Positions 1 to 8,490 of a stretch of 54,199 bases of DNA are shown here, piece by piece; the first letter of the stretch is position 1; each line of letters begins with the position of its first letter. The position numbers and the translations under genes were made by a program. This DNA is from Nostoc sp. FACHB-973 (GTDB taxonomy: Bacteria > Cyanobacteriota > Cyanobacteriia > Cyanobacteriales > Nostocaceae), in NCBI RefSeq assembly GCF_014698115.1, contig NZ_JACJSJ010000053.1, positions 1 to 54,199 of the forward strand, written 5' to 3'. The notes under the pieces were generated by a model that searched no databases, had not been told where the DNA came from, and was given only the letters and a program-made list of their open reading frames with translations.

Positions 1-2
1 AC

Positions 3-257
3 TTAGGTAATGATGTCACTAGTATAGCCATTCGTAAGCAATGGCGGGAATATCAAGCGGCAGTGCAAAGATGCTGTGCAACCTTGCATCAACCACCAGA
101 ACGTGTTCAACTGAGTGGCGTTTATCAAAAGTTGAGAATACCTAGTAGTGAAGCAATGAGGTATAAAGTTCTTAATTGGCAATCTTGCGATGCGGCACTC
201 AAGCAGCAAGACAGTAGTAGCTTCTGGGTGAGTGAGGAGGGTGACTTCCTCGCTTAG
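3..257 (+). CDS. C-terminal end of an unrecognised protein (truncated by window edge)
   Basis: The frame is open from base 3 to the stop at 255-257, so this is the last 84 or so residues of a gene starting outside the window. An internal GTG at 63 is a possible but unlikely start. The residues include a mixed charged stretch (IRKQWREYQAAVQ), two adjacent cysteines and a polar tail. I do not recognise the family and see no membrane segment. It converges on the cyd remnant that follows. A hairpin at 312-342 lies downstream and could end its transcript. Confidence 0.5.
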   Translation, partial: LGNDVTSIAIRKQWREYQAAVQRCCATLHQPPERVQLSGVYQKLRIPSSEAMRYKVLNWQSCDAALKQQDSSSFWVSEEGDFLA

Positions 258-311
258 GCATCAACTTACAGCTTATTGTACTTGTTTATACTTTAGATAT
301 AGGAGTAAAAA

Positions 312-342
312 TGTAGAGACGTAGCAGTGTTACGTCTCTACA
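312..342. repeat. Perfect 12-bp hairpin (TGTAGAGACGTA / TACGTCTCTACA)
   Basis: Bases 312-323 and 331-342 are exact reverse complements around a 7-base loop. Hairpins with the TGTAGAGACGT stem are recurrent dispersed repeats in Nostocales. It sits between two convergent genes, so it may also act as a transcription stop, but there is no clear U-tract on either side. Confidence 0.7.
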
Positions 343-416
343 AGGGTTCTGGACAACGCATATTTAATTTCACCAGATGTCTTTTTTGCTCAATCAACAG
401 AGAAACACGAACTCAC

Positions 417-732
417 CTATTGTCCATAATGTGTGCCTGCCACTTTCCCTCGAAACACAATGTAATTAATTGTAGATGTTGTAGAACAACATAATGGGAA
501 TAAGAAATCCAATGAAGATAATCATGAAGACTAATGCACTAGGTGCTGCGGCTGCCTGATAAATGGTGATGCCTGGGGGGATAATATAGGGAAAAACAAC
601 TAATCCTAAGCCCACAAATGCCACCACACTCCAGGGAGCAGGTTGATCGGCTGGACTAGTTTCCCACTTGGCTTCCATTGTGGCTAGCTTGGTGGGCTGA
701 TAGTGAGCTACTTGCTCGGCGCTGAGAGGCAA
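417..732 (-). pseudogene. Cytochrome bd oxidase relic: cydA fragment joined to the cydB 3' end
   Basis: Residues 1-34 of the minus frame (QPTKLATMEAKWET region) match the conserved CydA segment around PxKLAxMEA. From about residue 35 the sequence becomes the last transmembrane helix and tail of CydB (FPYIIPPGITIYQAAAAP, then a long hydrophobic helix). A large internal deletion has therefore fused the two subunits of the quinol oxidase. The frame then breaks at 466, where TAAT appears to be duplicated. In the shifted frame the CydB tail continues (YIVFRGKVAGTHYGQ) to a stop at 417-419. The relic lies just downstream of the primase-like gene on the same strand. It cannot encode a working oxidase. 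Family assignment is from recognised motifs. Confidence 0.8.
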
Positions 733-741
733 GTGTGAAAA

Positions 742-2967
742 TCACGTCTCACCTTCTTGAAACGCTAACTCCAACGAAAATGGTAGGCATCCAGGATTGA
801 CAGCCGCCCACTCATTGGCTTCTGCAATTAGAGTTTTGTTACCTGAATCGAGATAAAATTGCATTTTGGCAGTCTGCTCCAGTCTTTCGCGTTCCCTGCC
901 TCCTATCAAGCGTCGCGCAATTAGGCAGTACTCTCTAGCTACACGTTTGGCGTAAGATGCTGCTTGGAGTCGCAACTTAGTCAGATTCTTCAGTTCTGAC
1001 AAAGCGAGAGTTATTGCTGAATCGCCTGAAGATATACTTTGCTCGCTAACTTCGGCTTTTTGTAACGCTTCAGGCAGCACAATTGTAGGTGTAGATGCAG
1101 TAGGTGGAATACTGACAGAATTGATTAATAAGTTTTTATTATTGTAATTTTCAACCGTGCTTGGGTTAGGAAGGTATTTAAAATTCTTATCTGAAGTACT
1201 TTCATTAAGATTTTCAGCTAATTCTATAATATTTGAAGAAACTGATGAATTATCAGAATTATTAAAAGATGAAGTTAACGACAAATCTTCTGGTTGTAAT
1301 AAATTCAATTCTTCAGAATTAAAATTAATTTCGTCAGATTCATCTTGTACCTGTGGTACAAAAAATTCTCCTTCAGACTTAGCAACTTCTTCAAAACTTG
1401 CTACTGCCAACTGCCCTGTAGGGGCATCGGCAGCAGAAGGTAAGCAATTACAAAAAACCTTCATATAGTAAAAATGACCGTCATTTTGCTTTTGGTAAAG
1501 GTTTTCAACACTTTGTTTTTTAGATGAGTTTTCAAAACTATCAAATTGCCCGTCACTGCTTGATTGATAAGGGTTTGAGCTATTTTCTGCCCACGGATCT
1601 AAGATGTAGCGTGTGGGATGCCACAAATGCAAGTGCTTTTGTAGTGTCTCTTGTGAGATAGTTTTGTGAAAGCGGCGCTTGTATTCAGCACGTATTGCTT
1701 TACCCCGTTCAGTAGCCCCTACTGGCAAGCCTCTATCCCACTCTATTGCCCTTACCACTATCTGGATGCGTTTTTGGGCTTGTTGGCTGCGTTCCCAGTT
1801 CTGTTGCTTACGACGGTCAAATGGAATTACGTTATCTTTGGGTTTATCTATGTTGCTAATGCCTGCTATGGCTTCTGCAAATGTGTTGGCAAATGTACCC
1901 AATAGCCTTTCGGGATAACTAATGTAGGCGCTGTACCATTTGTTGCGAATTGTGGATTCTACCCAATGCCGCACTCTAGCTTCGATTTCATGTTGGTGTC
2001 GGCAATATTGGCTGTAGCCGGGGGCGTTAATTGCGGTAGTAAGGCAAAATTCGACTAATTTATCACTCTCTAAGTCTAAAAAGACGATTCCGTAGCCTAC
2101 GAAGATTTGTAGGAGGGTGTTTGTTTGTCCTTTTCCTGTCCAGCCTGTGCTGATGATTTCTTCCCAGTTGGCACGCCACTGTACAATGTCAGCAGATTCT
2201 TGCTTGCGATATCTTTCCCGTGAAATTTGTTTTTTGGCTTTGTTCGCTACCCGTTTTAGTTTGGTTAAATCTTGCCGACTAGCCGCGCGATCGCAATAAT
2301 CGAGGAAGATAGAAACTGAGTCGCTAATTGGTTGTAAGTCATCATTAAGTAAAAATGACCCGCTACCCGGTTGCATGGGGCAACGGATGGCTTTGTAGTT
2401 AGTTATTTGTTTGGCACTATATGGTTTGGTATTGGGGAAGATTTCTAGGTGTCCTTGGCGGAGGATAAAACCTGTATTCCTCAAGGTAATTTCTAGGGCG
2501 CAGGCTAGGGCAAAGGTGGGCAGGGGAGATGCAAAGGTTAGGATCAGGTGATAGCCTCCACTAAAGCTGGACTGGAGGAGGATGATATCGACTATGCCGA
2601 TATCCTCTAGCGCTGCTTTGATCCGATTTATAGATTCAATGTTATGGTAGTCGCCTTCTAGGTCTAAATCGATTGTGGCGTAACGAGTTGTGTCGTTAAA
2701 GCGCAGACCTACTAGTTTCGACTTGTCTTGGTGCAGGTTCCACAGTTGGGAGGGTTGGAGATAATAATCGATAGTGCGCCATGCTGGTTTTACACCTTGT
2801 GCTTGATTTGGGGCAACTATCGCCCCAAATGGATGCCAAAAGCGCTCTACGTAGCGTTTACCCACGGATTCTGCGGGTAGATGGGGTTTGATTTTCTTTT
2901 TTGAAGGCTGTGAAAGGCTTAATTGGGGCTTGTTCTCGACATCTGAAGAGAAATTTTCTTGGTACAT
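742..2967 (-). CDS. Primase-like plasmid replication protein (archaeo-eukaryotic primase type fold)
   Basis: The protein has 741 residues. The N-terminal 220 residues carry the motif order of archaeo-eukaryotic primases/PrimPols: an acidic pair in ATIDLDLEG (D100, D102), SGGYH (136-140), and a basic/proline patch in YKAIRCPMQPGSGS (191-204). Such proteins prime and sometimes initiate replication of plasmids. The middle is charged and helical; residues about 480-660 are low-complexity and Ser/Asn/Glu-rich, and the C-terminus is again helical (Arg/Glu-rich). The start ATG is at 2965-2967. The upstream 560 bases hold repeats that could be an origin or operator. The next gene upstream on the same strand is ParB-like, which fits a replication/partition block. 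The exact Rep family is not certain. Confidence 0.65.
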   Translation of the reverse strand: MYQENFSSDVENKPQLSLSQPSKKKIKPHLPAESVGKRYVERFWHPFGAIVAPNQAQGVKPAWRTIDYYLQPSQLWNLHQDKSKLVGLRFNDTTRYATIDLDLEGDYHNIESINRIKAALEDIGIVDIILLQSSFSGGYHLILTFASPLPTFALACALEITLRNTGFILRQGHLEIFPNTKPYSAKQITNYKAIRCPMQPGSGSFLLNDDLQPISDSVSIFLDYCDRAASRQDLTKLKRVANKAKKQISRERYRKQESADIVQWRANWEEIISTGWTGKGQTNTLLQIFVGYGIVFLDLESDKLVEFCLTTAINAPGYSQYCRHQHEIEARVRHWVESTIRNKWYSAYISYPERLLGTFANTFAEAIAGISNIDKPKDNVIPFDRRKQQNWERSQQAQKRIQIVVRAIEWDRGLPVGATERGKAIRAEYKRRFHKTISQETLQKHLHLWHPTRYILDPWAENSSNPYQSSSDGQFDSFENSSKKQSVENLYQKQNDGHFYYMKVFCNCLPSAADAPTGQLAVASFEEVAKSEGEFFVPQVQDESDEINFNSEELNLLQPEDLSLTSSFNNSDNSSVSSNIIELAENLNESTSDKNFKYLPNPSTVENYNNKNLLINSVSIPPTASTPTIVLPEALQKAEVSEQSISSGDSAITLALSELKNLTKLRLQAASYAKRVAREYCLIARRLIGGRERERLEQTAKMQFYLDSGNKTLIAEANEWAAVNPGCLPFSLELAFQEGET

Positions 2968-3527
2968 GAGTGACTGTCCTGATGATTTTTGTGCATCAGG
3001 TAGCCTCGCTGTTGGTCAAAATGTGTTAGCCTAAATTTGAAATTTTATTTTGACTTAAGCGGTTGGTTATCCGCTTGTTGGAGGCGACTGGTAATCGTCT
3101 CGTGGTTGAAAGCAAACAAAGGTTTATACTTGTTTAGGCTTAGACATACGTAGGCTTAGGCTAAGATTTAGTCCAACACGCTTCACCAACAACAATGCGA
3201 CTACCCAACTTTTTTTTGGTAATTATTTAAATGAGGCAGTTCTAGCGAAGTTCTCACTAAATCGACAAAAGAGTTTCGGATAACAATGCAAAGCTAGCAA
3301 CACCTAAAAGTGTCACCGTACATTGGCTTTTGTTAGTACAAGTAGTGAAGATGAAATTCCTCATACTCCACCACCGAGTTTAAAAACAAAAAACAGTCAA
3401 ATATCTTGATACGAGTTCAGCACTCAAAACAGTGAACTCGTACTGTAATCAGTATTGAGATGCTAATCTAGTAAGTAATGTTAAATTGTGGGATAAATTC
3501 TCTGCTAGATTAACTGCTTACAGCTAC
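2968..3527. other. Gene-free region upstream of the replication gene; candidate origin/operator
   Basis: I see no credible gene in these 560 bases. They contain several copies of a TTAGGCT-type motif: 3026-3036 (inverted), 3133-3143, and 3151-3165, where CTTAGGCTAAG is quasi-palindromic. They also contain two similar imperfect hairpins in tandem at 3058-3075 (AGCGG...CCGCT) and 3081-3101. Clustered short repeats beside a Rep gene are typical of iteron origins or Rep autoregulation sites. That role here is inference. Confidence 0.4.
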
Positions 3528-4730
3528 CTATGCAGCACAAATCTTATCCTTTTTTCTATTTGTAGAAACTTCCATTGCTTTCATTTGGGTCTTATAGTCT
3601 TCCCACGTTTTTTCAAATACGTCAGACTCATACATCCGCAATAAAACCTCCTCTTTATCAGTTAAATTTGGCAGTTTCAATAACTCCGCCAAAGACACCT
3701 GAACTGGGAAAACATCACTAAACTTTTGCATTAAGTGAAATATTCTCTTCCTCTGTGACGCAGATGGTTCATCTTGCAATTCTGCATCAATCTGTCGCGG
3801 ACGTAGATTCACAATTTCTAGGCTCATATTCACTAAATTCCTCAATCCAAACACAACAAACTCATTAGTTATACCAATAACCCGTCCCACAATTTCCAAC
3901 TCGGGCCGCAGTCTCTTTTTGAATTGATATACTTGGTCAAGCTGGAAACGCCGAAACGGATTGCGCTCGCCATTCAGCATCCAAGCAATACCATCGCCTA
4001 TACTACCTATCTCATCTGCCTCCAGAAGGTCTATTACCTGGTAACAGATATCTTGATTGCAAACAAACTTGTACGCTGCATCAATACTCCGGTTAAATTC
4101 CATCTCCAGTGCAACAACTGCCTTAAATTTTTCCATTTCTCGTAATTGAGAAATTAATTCAAAAACTTTCTTACCCTTGTGATAACTACCAACACTTATA
4201 TTTAGATTCTCCGAAACCTCCCGAATCACAGGTTTACCCTTCTTTAATTGAAACTTATTCTCATTTATCGAATGATTCAAATTTGAACACTTCGATTCAT
4301 TCAAACGACGAGCGCTCTCCCTTTGTCTTTCTTTCGCTTGTGGACGAAGTACGCTCTCCCAGTACTGCCCCTCGTGAAATTTCTGGTAATGAGTCTTCCC
4401 ACCTTCCCGGTGGAGATTAAAGTCAAGCACTAGTTTCAAATCTTCTTCAGGCGAACCAGACTCGACAAATTCCACTTTCACAGTGGAAATCCCTAACTGG
4501 CGAGCTATCTGCAAGCGACACTTACCTGCCAAGACTACATTGACATCAGTACGTACAGATACCTTTAAAGATTCAAGAATCCCTTTTTCAGAGATACTTT
4601 TTTCTAAAGCCGGACGATCCTCATTCTCACCATATATTTCTATCAGCTTCGGATGAACAACCAACTCCGCAGGAGAAATATATACAATTGCCCGATTATG
4701 CACCTCAGACATATTTATACTCCGGGTCAC
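3528..4730 (-). CDS. ParB-like nuclease/partition domain protein
   Basis: The protein has 400 residues. Residues 15-95 match the ParB/Srx-type N-terminal fold: ISPAELVVHP, then EKSISEKGILESLKV, then VVLAGKCRLQIARQLG (the ParB box II-like G-x-R-x-x-A segment with GK in place of GH), then VKVEFVE. A helix-turn-helix-like stretch follows (REVSENLNISVGSYHKGKKV, about 170-190). The C-terminal half (about 270-320) is a separate beta-rich region. ParB relatives bind plasmid centromere sites or regulate plasmid genes. No ParA is in the window, so partition is not proven. An alternative start lies at 4712. It is co-directional with the primase-like gene. Confidence 0.7.
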   Translation of the reverse strand: MTRSINMSEVHNRAIVYISPAELVVHPKLIEIYGENEDRPALEKSISEKGILESLKVSVRTDVNVVLAGKCRLQIARQLGISTVKVEFVESGSPEEDLKLVLDFNLHREGGKTHYQKFHEGQYWESVLRPQAKERQRESARRLNESKCSNLNHSINENKFQLKKGKPVIREVSENLNISVGSYHKGKKVFELISQLREMEKFKAVVALEMEFNRSIDAAYKFVCNQDICYQVIDLLEADEIGSIGDGIAWMLNGERNPFRRFQLDQVYQFKKRLRPELEIVGRVIGITNEFVVFGLRNLVNMSLEIVNLRPRQIDAELQDEPSASQRKRIFHLMQKFSDVFPVQVSLAELLKLPNLTDKEEVLLRMYESDVFEKTWEDYKTQMKAMEVSTNRKKDKICAA

Positions 4731-5234
4731 AAATTGTCACTCAAAAGATAAGTTCAATCTTGAAAAACCTAAGCAGAAAGCAGAAAAGTCTTAACCAGCA
4801 AGACTTATAGCATTTTCATCCCTTGGAAAAAGTGACAATTTTAAAAAATAATTAATTCTTGTAAATAGCAAAGGATTAACTACCAGAAAACCTCTCAAAG
4901 AGAATTTTCTCGCGCAGTAAACTATTATTCCCAACCCATTGAAAACCAATACGACTGAAGAGATATTTAACGCACTGGCATTTGAAAAAAAGCATCTATC
5001 TAAAGATAGATTTGTCAAACTGGGTAAATTCATGATATGATGGCTCTAGATAACTAAATTGACAAAACAAAGTTCCGTCCTGTTTTAGTAACAGGTGGGG
5101 TTGTTTTTTACTCAAAGCCCTGTTTGCAGCAGGGCTTTGAGTGAATCTTTAGGAAAAATGAACGCTACAACAAAAGTATATCAGGCTTGATTCGATTTGG
5201 CAAAATTGTAGGTTTAAGCGGGGTAAATACTAAA
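4731..5234. other. Gene-free region with two hairpins
   Basis: No convincing coding sequence is present. A short stem at 5079-5084/5090-5095 (CCTGTT/AACAGG) is followed by a T-run, which resembles a rightward terminator. A perfect 13-bp stem at 5110-5122/5130-5142 (ACTCAAAGCCCTG and its complement) follows within 15 bases. An upstream TTG at 5187 would extend the next frame, but the family pattern favours a start at 5235. Confidence 0.4.
5110..5142. terminator. Perfect 13-bp stem-loop
   Basis: ACTCAAAGCCCTG (5110-5122) pairs with bases 5130-5142 across a 7-base loop. It lies between the divergent ParB-like gene and the IS630-like relic. A T-rich run is on its left side and only a short T-run on its right. 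It could be a terminator or the inverted repeat of a vanished mobile element. Confidence 0.45.
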
Positions 5235-5687
5235 ATGCCTCATATTCAAGTATTGAATCCTATTGAAAAGCAAGTATTAGAGGATATAGCAGCCAACGGC
5301 AGCGATGAAATGATCAAGAGAGCAAAGATCCTGCTAGAGCTTAATCGTGGGGAAAATCATAAAAATATAGTAAAAAAACTTGGTATAGCGAAGCAAACAG
5401 TAACAAACTGGAAGAAAAAGTGGACATCTTGTACCATAACATCGGAAACCTTGGAAGATGCGATCGCAAAGATAAATAATGTATTAGGTGTGAACGCAGG
5501 CAGACCTAAGAAGTGCAAGAGCGCAGAGGCGAGCAAAATTGTCGAAATCAGCGAATGGAGCAAGAATCGAAAACCCAGTCGTTCAAAGCACCATTACCAT
5601 ATGCAAGTTGCTGAAGAAGCTACTCGCAGGGGGTTGCCAGCACTATCGCCAAGAAGTATAGGTCGGATCTTGGAAGCGCAACCCTAA
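5235..5687 (+). pseudogene. IS630-type transposase N-terminal fragment (helix-turn-helix)
   Basis: About 150 residues. The first 75 form the paired helix-turn-helix region typical of IS630/Tc1-mariner transposases (KRAKILLELNRGE, then LGIAKQTVTNWKKKW). A GRPKK linker and the segment that usually precedes the catalytic domain (QVAEEATRRG...LSPRSIGRIL) follow. The protein stops exactly where KPH and the DDE domain should begin, so the catalytic part is missing. The ATG at 5235 is preferred to the TTG at 5187. It may be a relic, or a retained small DNA-binding protein. Confidence 0.6.
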
Positions 5688-5699
5688 TAGCATCAAGCT

Positions 5700-5822
5700 C
5701 AAATCAAGCTAACGGGCAATCCTATCTTTTCATTACGCCAAAATAACAACCAAGTCGCCGAAACTATCAAGTTAAAAGGAATGCCTGAATTGTCGCCAAC
5801 AACAATTGGTTGCCTCCTATAA
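5700..5822 (+). pseudogene. Second degenerate copy of the IS630 linker segment
   Basis: The frame ending at 5820-5822 reads NQVAETIKLKGMPELSP and then TTIGCLL. This aligns with QVAEEATRRGLPALSPRSIGRIL at the end of the preceding fragment. It has no start of its own and is only about 40 codons long. It is either the end of a second, decayed IS630-type element or a local duplication. Confidence 0.55.
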
Positions 5823-6009
5823 GCAAAAGGAGCAGTAAGAAAAATTGATAATTCCCTTAAACCATTCCAACCACTGGGATGGTTTAATTTTTGCATCTCT
5901 CATAATTCAGTCAAAATACATAACGTAGTACAGTCAAGCATTGGGTAACAAGCGAATAGCACTAATACCACAGCAGTATATTTAGTAACATTCAGATTGT
6001 GTTGGTCTA

Positions 6010-7149
6010 ATGGAAGATTTATCGCGCCAAAGTGAGTGTAGTTGGGCAAATCGAGAGAGAATAGATTTGATATCGAAAAACACCATTTTCGCGCCCAATG
6101 CTATGTCTGATACTCCATATCCCCCCTGGCGTGCATCCCCAAAAGCAAACGATGATACCGGATTTGATGATGCGGTAGAGTCATTAAAAAAATCTCTCTT
6201 AGCCCCAATTGAGCGGTATTTTGCCGCAACAGAGGATGAACAGGATGTCATTGCTTTGATGCTCGCCAATATTCGCGCATCCAGCACCCGGCGCGAATAC
6301 CAGAAAGATTTGCGGAAATTCTTTGTGGCGATGACTGGTATTGAGCCGAATGTTGATAGCGTGTTGGAATTTCTGCACCTGACCGAGAAACGGGCGGTGG
6401 CGGTGGTGCTGAAATATAAGGCCAAGCTACTGGCTATTGGGTTGAAGGAAGCAACGGTCAACCGTCGCCTCAGCAGCATTAAATCGTTGGTGAAGTTTGC
6501 CCGCAAGTTAGGTGTGTGCAGCTACACGCTAGAAGATGTAGAGTTGGAAAAGGTAAAAGCGTATCGAGATACTACCGGGGTGGATGCTCAAAGCATCAAC
6601 AGTGTAATCCAGCTAATTGAGCGCTCAACTGTTCACGGCCAAAGAGATTATGCGCTATTGCGGCTGTTGTGGGAAAATTTACTGCGACGCAATGAGGTGA
6701 GTCAATTAAATATAAAAGACTTCGACCCACACGAAAGCAGATTGCGGATTTTGGGAAAAGGGCAAGGTACGAATGATGAATGGGTAAAACTATCAGTAGC
6801 AACAGTTAATGCTATCTGTGATTGGTTGCAAGTTCGGGGCAATATCACCGCCTCCTCACCCTTATTTATCGCCCTTGATAACCGCAGTAAAGGGCATCGC
6901 CTCACTGGGGACGGCATCCGCAAAATTGTTGTCAATTATTTTGATGCAGCTGGTGTAAAAAAGTTAATGTCACCCCACCGCATCCGCCACAGTGGGATTA
7001 CAACTCTTTTAGAAGCAACCCAAGGGGATGTGCGAAAGACGCAAAAAGTCAGCCGTCATGCCAAGCTGGATGTATTAATCCAGTATGACGATAACCGCAA
7101 ACAAGGTCAGTCAGAGATGACAAATTTGTTGGCAGATATGATTGACTAG
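6010..7149 (+). CDS. Tyrosine recombinase / phage-type integrase
   Basis: 379 residues, a full-length integrase. The N-terminal SAM-like core-binding domain is at about 75-170 and the catalytic domain at about 190-375. The catalytic residues are visible: R226 in LLRRNEVSQL, K250 in LGKGQG, H323 and R326 in SPHRIRHSG, H350 in SRHAK, and the nucleophile Y359 in IQYDDN. These enzymes cut and rejoin DNA through a 3'-phosphotyrosine link and serve in integration, dimer resolution or cassette movement. A second possible start, at 6103, would drop the poorly conserved first 31 residues; no clear ribosome site decides between them. A HIP1-split repeat lies 150 bases downstream. Confidence 0.9.
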   Translation: MEDLSRQSECSWANRERIDLISKNTIFAPNAMSDTPYPPWRASPKANDDTGFDDAVESLKKSLLAPIERYFAATEDEQDVIALMLANIRASSTRREYQKDLRKFFVAMTGIEPNVDSVLEFLHLTEKRAVAVVLKYKAKLLAIGLKEATVNRRLSSIKSLVKFARKLGVCSYTLEDVELEKVKAYRDTTGVDAQSINSVIQLIERSTVHGQRDYALLRLLWENLLRRNEVSQLNIKDFDPHESRLRILGKGQGTNDEWVKLSVATVNAICDWLQVRGNITASSPLFIALDNRSKGHRLTGDGIRKIVVNYFDAAGVKKLMSPHRIRHSGITTLLEATQGDVRKTQKVSRHAKLDVLIQYDDNRKQGQSEMTNLLADMID

Positions 7150-7301
7150 GTGGATGCCTAAGCCAGAAAGTTACCTCCCTGACTCGGCTACAAAAGCGAT
7201 AACAGGCTTTGCTCAAATTGCGCGCCAACGACTCCTGAACAACTCCAACAGTGGCTAACTAACAGTTGCAGACAGTAGTAATCTGACTGCTTTTTGGTAG
7301 A

Positions 7302-7333
7302 GGCGATGACCTCCGGTCGGTCGGAGACCATCG
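7302..7333. repeat. 24-bp repeat inside a split HIP1 site
   Basis: GCG at 7302-7304 and ATCGC at 7329-7333 are the two parts of a HIP1 octamer, separated by 24 bases. The insert is a near-palindrome (ACCTCCG...CGGAGACC) with a tandem GGTC in the centre. It belongs with the three 21-bp HIP1-split inserts at 28628, 35322 and 36888. Confidence 0.65.
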
Positions 7334-7414
7334 CAAGAAAGCGGGCGCACTCATGCGCTCCAAAATGATAGTGTCAAGGTAGTTATCTTTTCGGGATGAC
7401 ACGCTCACTCAGTC

Positions 7415-8143
7415 GTGTCCAGTCCAGATTTACCTAGACATTACCTAGACATGAGCCAAACAGGGAAAAACAAGAAACTGGCATCTTTTAACTGTGACCA
7501 AAAGATGTGGGAGCAGTTTATCGCCCGTTGTAAGTCGAAAGGGACGACGGCAACAGCCACACTGACCCAATTTATCGAACTCTACCTAGATGATATAGAT
7601 AACCTTGATGCAATTGGTGGCGATAATTTAGATAAACGCTTGGACTCTAAGATTAAGGCAAGTGTTGAGGAGTACTTAGTTAATGGTAACAATAGTAACG
7701 GCAGTCCTACGAATGAAACGATATTAGCTATTTGCTCACGACTTGATAAGCTGGAGTCACAGTTTTCAAGTGACTCTAATAGTAACGAAACCGGAGCAAT
7801 CCATAATCTCGCCGATTTATCAGAAAAAGTGGAGGGGATAACAGCCCGAATGACACAGTTTACTGAGGCGATTATTAAAATTCAAAATCATCTCAACAAC
7901 CAACAAAAGCGGGGCAATAAATCGTACAACAACAATTCATCCTATCAAGGGCATACTCCCCGAATCCAACCGTTGACGGAAGAAGGTTTAGCTTCAAGAC
8001 TTGGTGTAAGCGTAGAAACTATACGTGAGCAGCGAAATAAGCTGCACCCACCGCTTTTTGTGGCATGGTGCAAGGGGAAGGATAAATCGGGTATGGGATG
8101 GGAATTTAACGAAAATACGGGATCATATCATTCGGTAAGTTAG
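7415..8143 (+). CDS. Plasmid DNA-binding protein with RHH-like and HTH-like regions
   Basis: 242 residues from GTG 7415, or 230 from the preferred ATG at 7451 (MSQTGKNKK). An N-terminal segment of about 40 residues (KLASFNCDQKMWEQFIARCKSKG...TLTQFIELYL) has the strand-helix-helix look of a ribbon-helix-helix/CopG-type domain. A polar, Asn-rich middle with a predicted coiled helix follows. The C-terminus (EEGLASRLGVSVETIREQRNKL) resembles a helix-turn-helix. Two copies of TTACCTAGACA flank the start and may be its own operator. The role is probably copy control or partition, but this is inferred from the architecture only. Confidence 0.55.
   Translation: MSSPDLPRHYLDMSQTGKNKKLASFNCDQKMWEQFIARCKSKGTTATATLTQFIELYLDDIDNLDAIGGDNLDKRLDSKIKASVEEYLVNGNNSNGSPTNETILAICSRLDKLESQFSSDSNSNETGAIHNLADLSEKVEGITARMTQFTEAIIKIQNHLNNQQKRGNKSYNNNSSYQGHTPRIQPLTEEGLASRLGVSVETIREQRNKLHPPLFVAWCKGKDKSGMGWEFNENTGSYHSVS
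7428..7450 (+). promoter_or_regulatory. Direct repeat TTACCTAGACA x2 overlapping the start codon region
   Basis: Two adjacent copies of an 11-base unit lie between the GTG at 7415 and the ATG at 7451. Tandem sites at the start of a gene for a DNA-binding protein suggest autorepression. No binding data can be read from sequence. Confidence 0.4.
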
Positions 8144-8490
8144 TATTTTTATTAATTTTAAATACGCCTACACACTTGTTGATTTTTGGCATAACACCAG
8201 CTTAATTTCTCTCACGAGTGCTAGAATTTTTTTTGTTCAAAATAGCAGCTTTAAATATTAATATTATTGAAAGCGTAATAAATATTCTTTTTTACTTAGG
8301 AGATAGTTAGGCGATCGCTTTCTGCCTCACCACTTCTCAATCACTTTTAGTCCTGATTCTATTGTTGGTATAAAAGCTGTCTGTACTATACTCATCAAAA
8401 CTCTAAACACGTTTCTGTGCCACAAATACTACCTTAATAGTACTTAATCGATTAGAATTACCTCATGTTGTTGCTCTCTCAAGTATTTTC
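8144..8490. other. Gene-free AT-rich stretch
   Basis: I see no gene here. It holds one HIP1 site near 8312, AT-rich runs, and no strong hairpin. It separates the DNA-binding protein gene from the HNH gene and presumably carries the HNH promoter. Confidence 0.4.

Noticed and set aside
466..732. An 88-residue membrane protein as an intact gene
   Set aside because: The sequence is a CydA/CydB fusion with a frameshift; it is a relic and not a small gene.
1157..2299. Several plus-strand frames opposite the primase-like gene
   Set aside because: They are antisense shadows of a long coding frame and have no protein character.
4791..5033. An 80-residue leftward frame
   Set aside because: Composition is hydrophobic-random, with no ribosome site and no family pattern; it lies in a regulatory gap.
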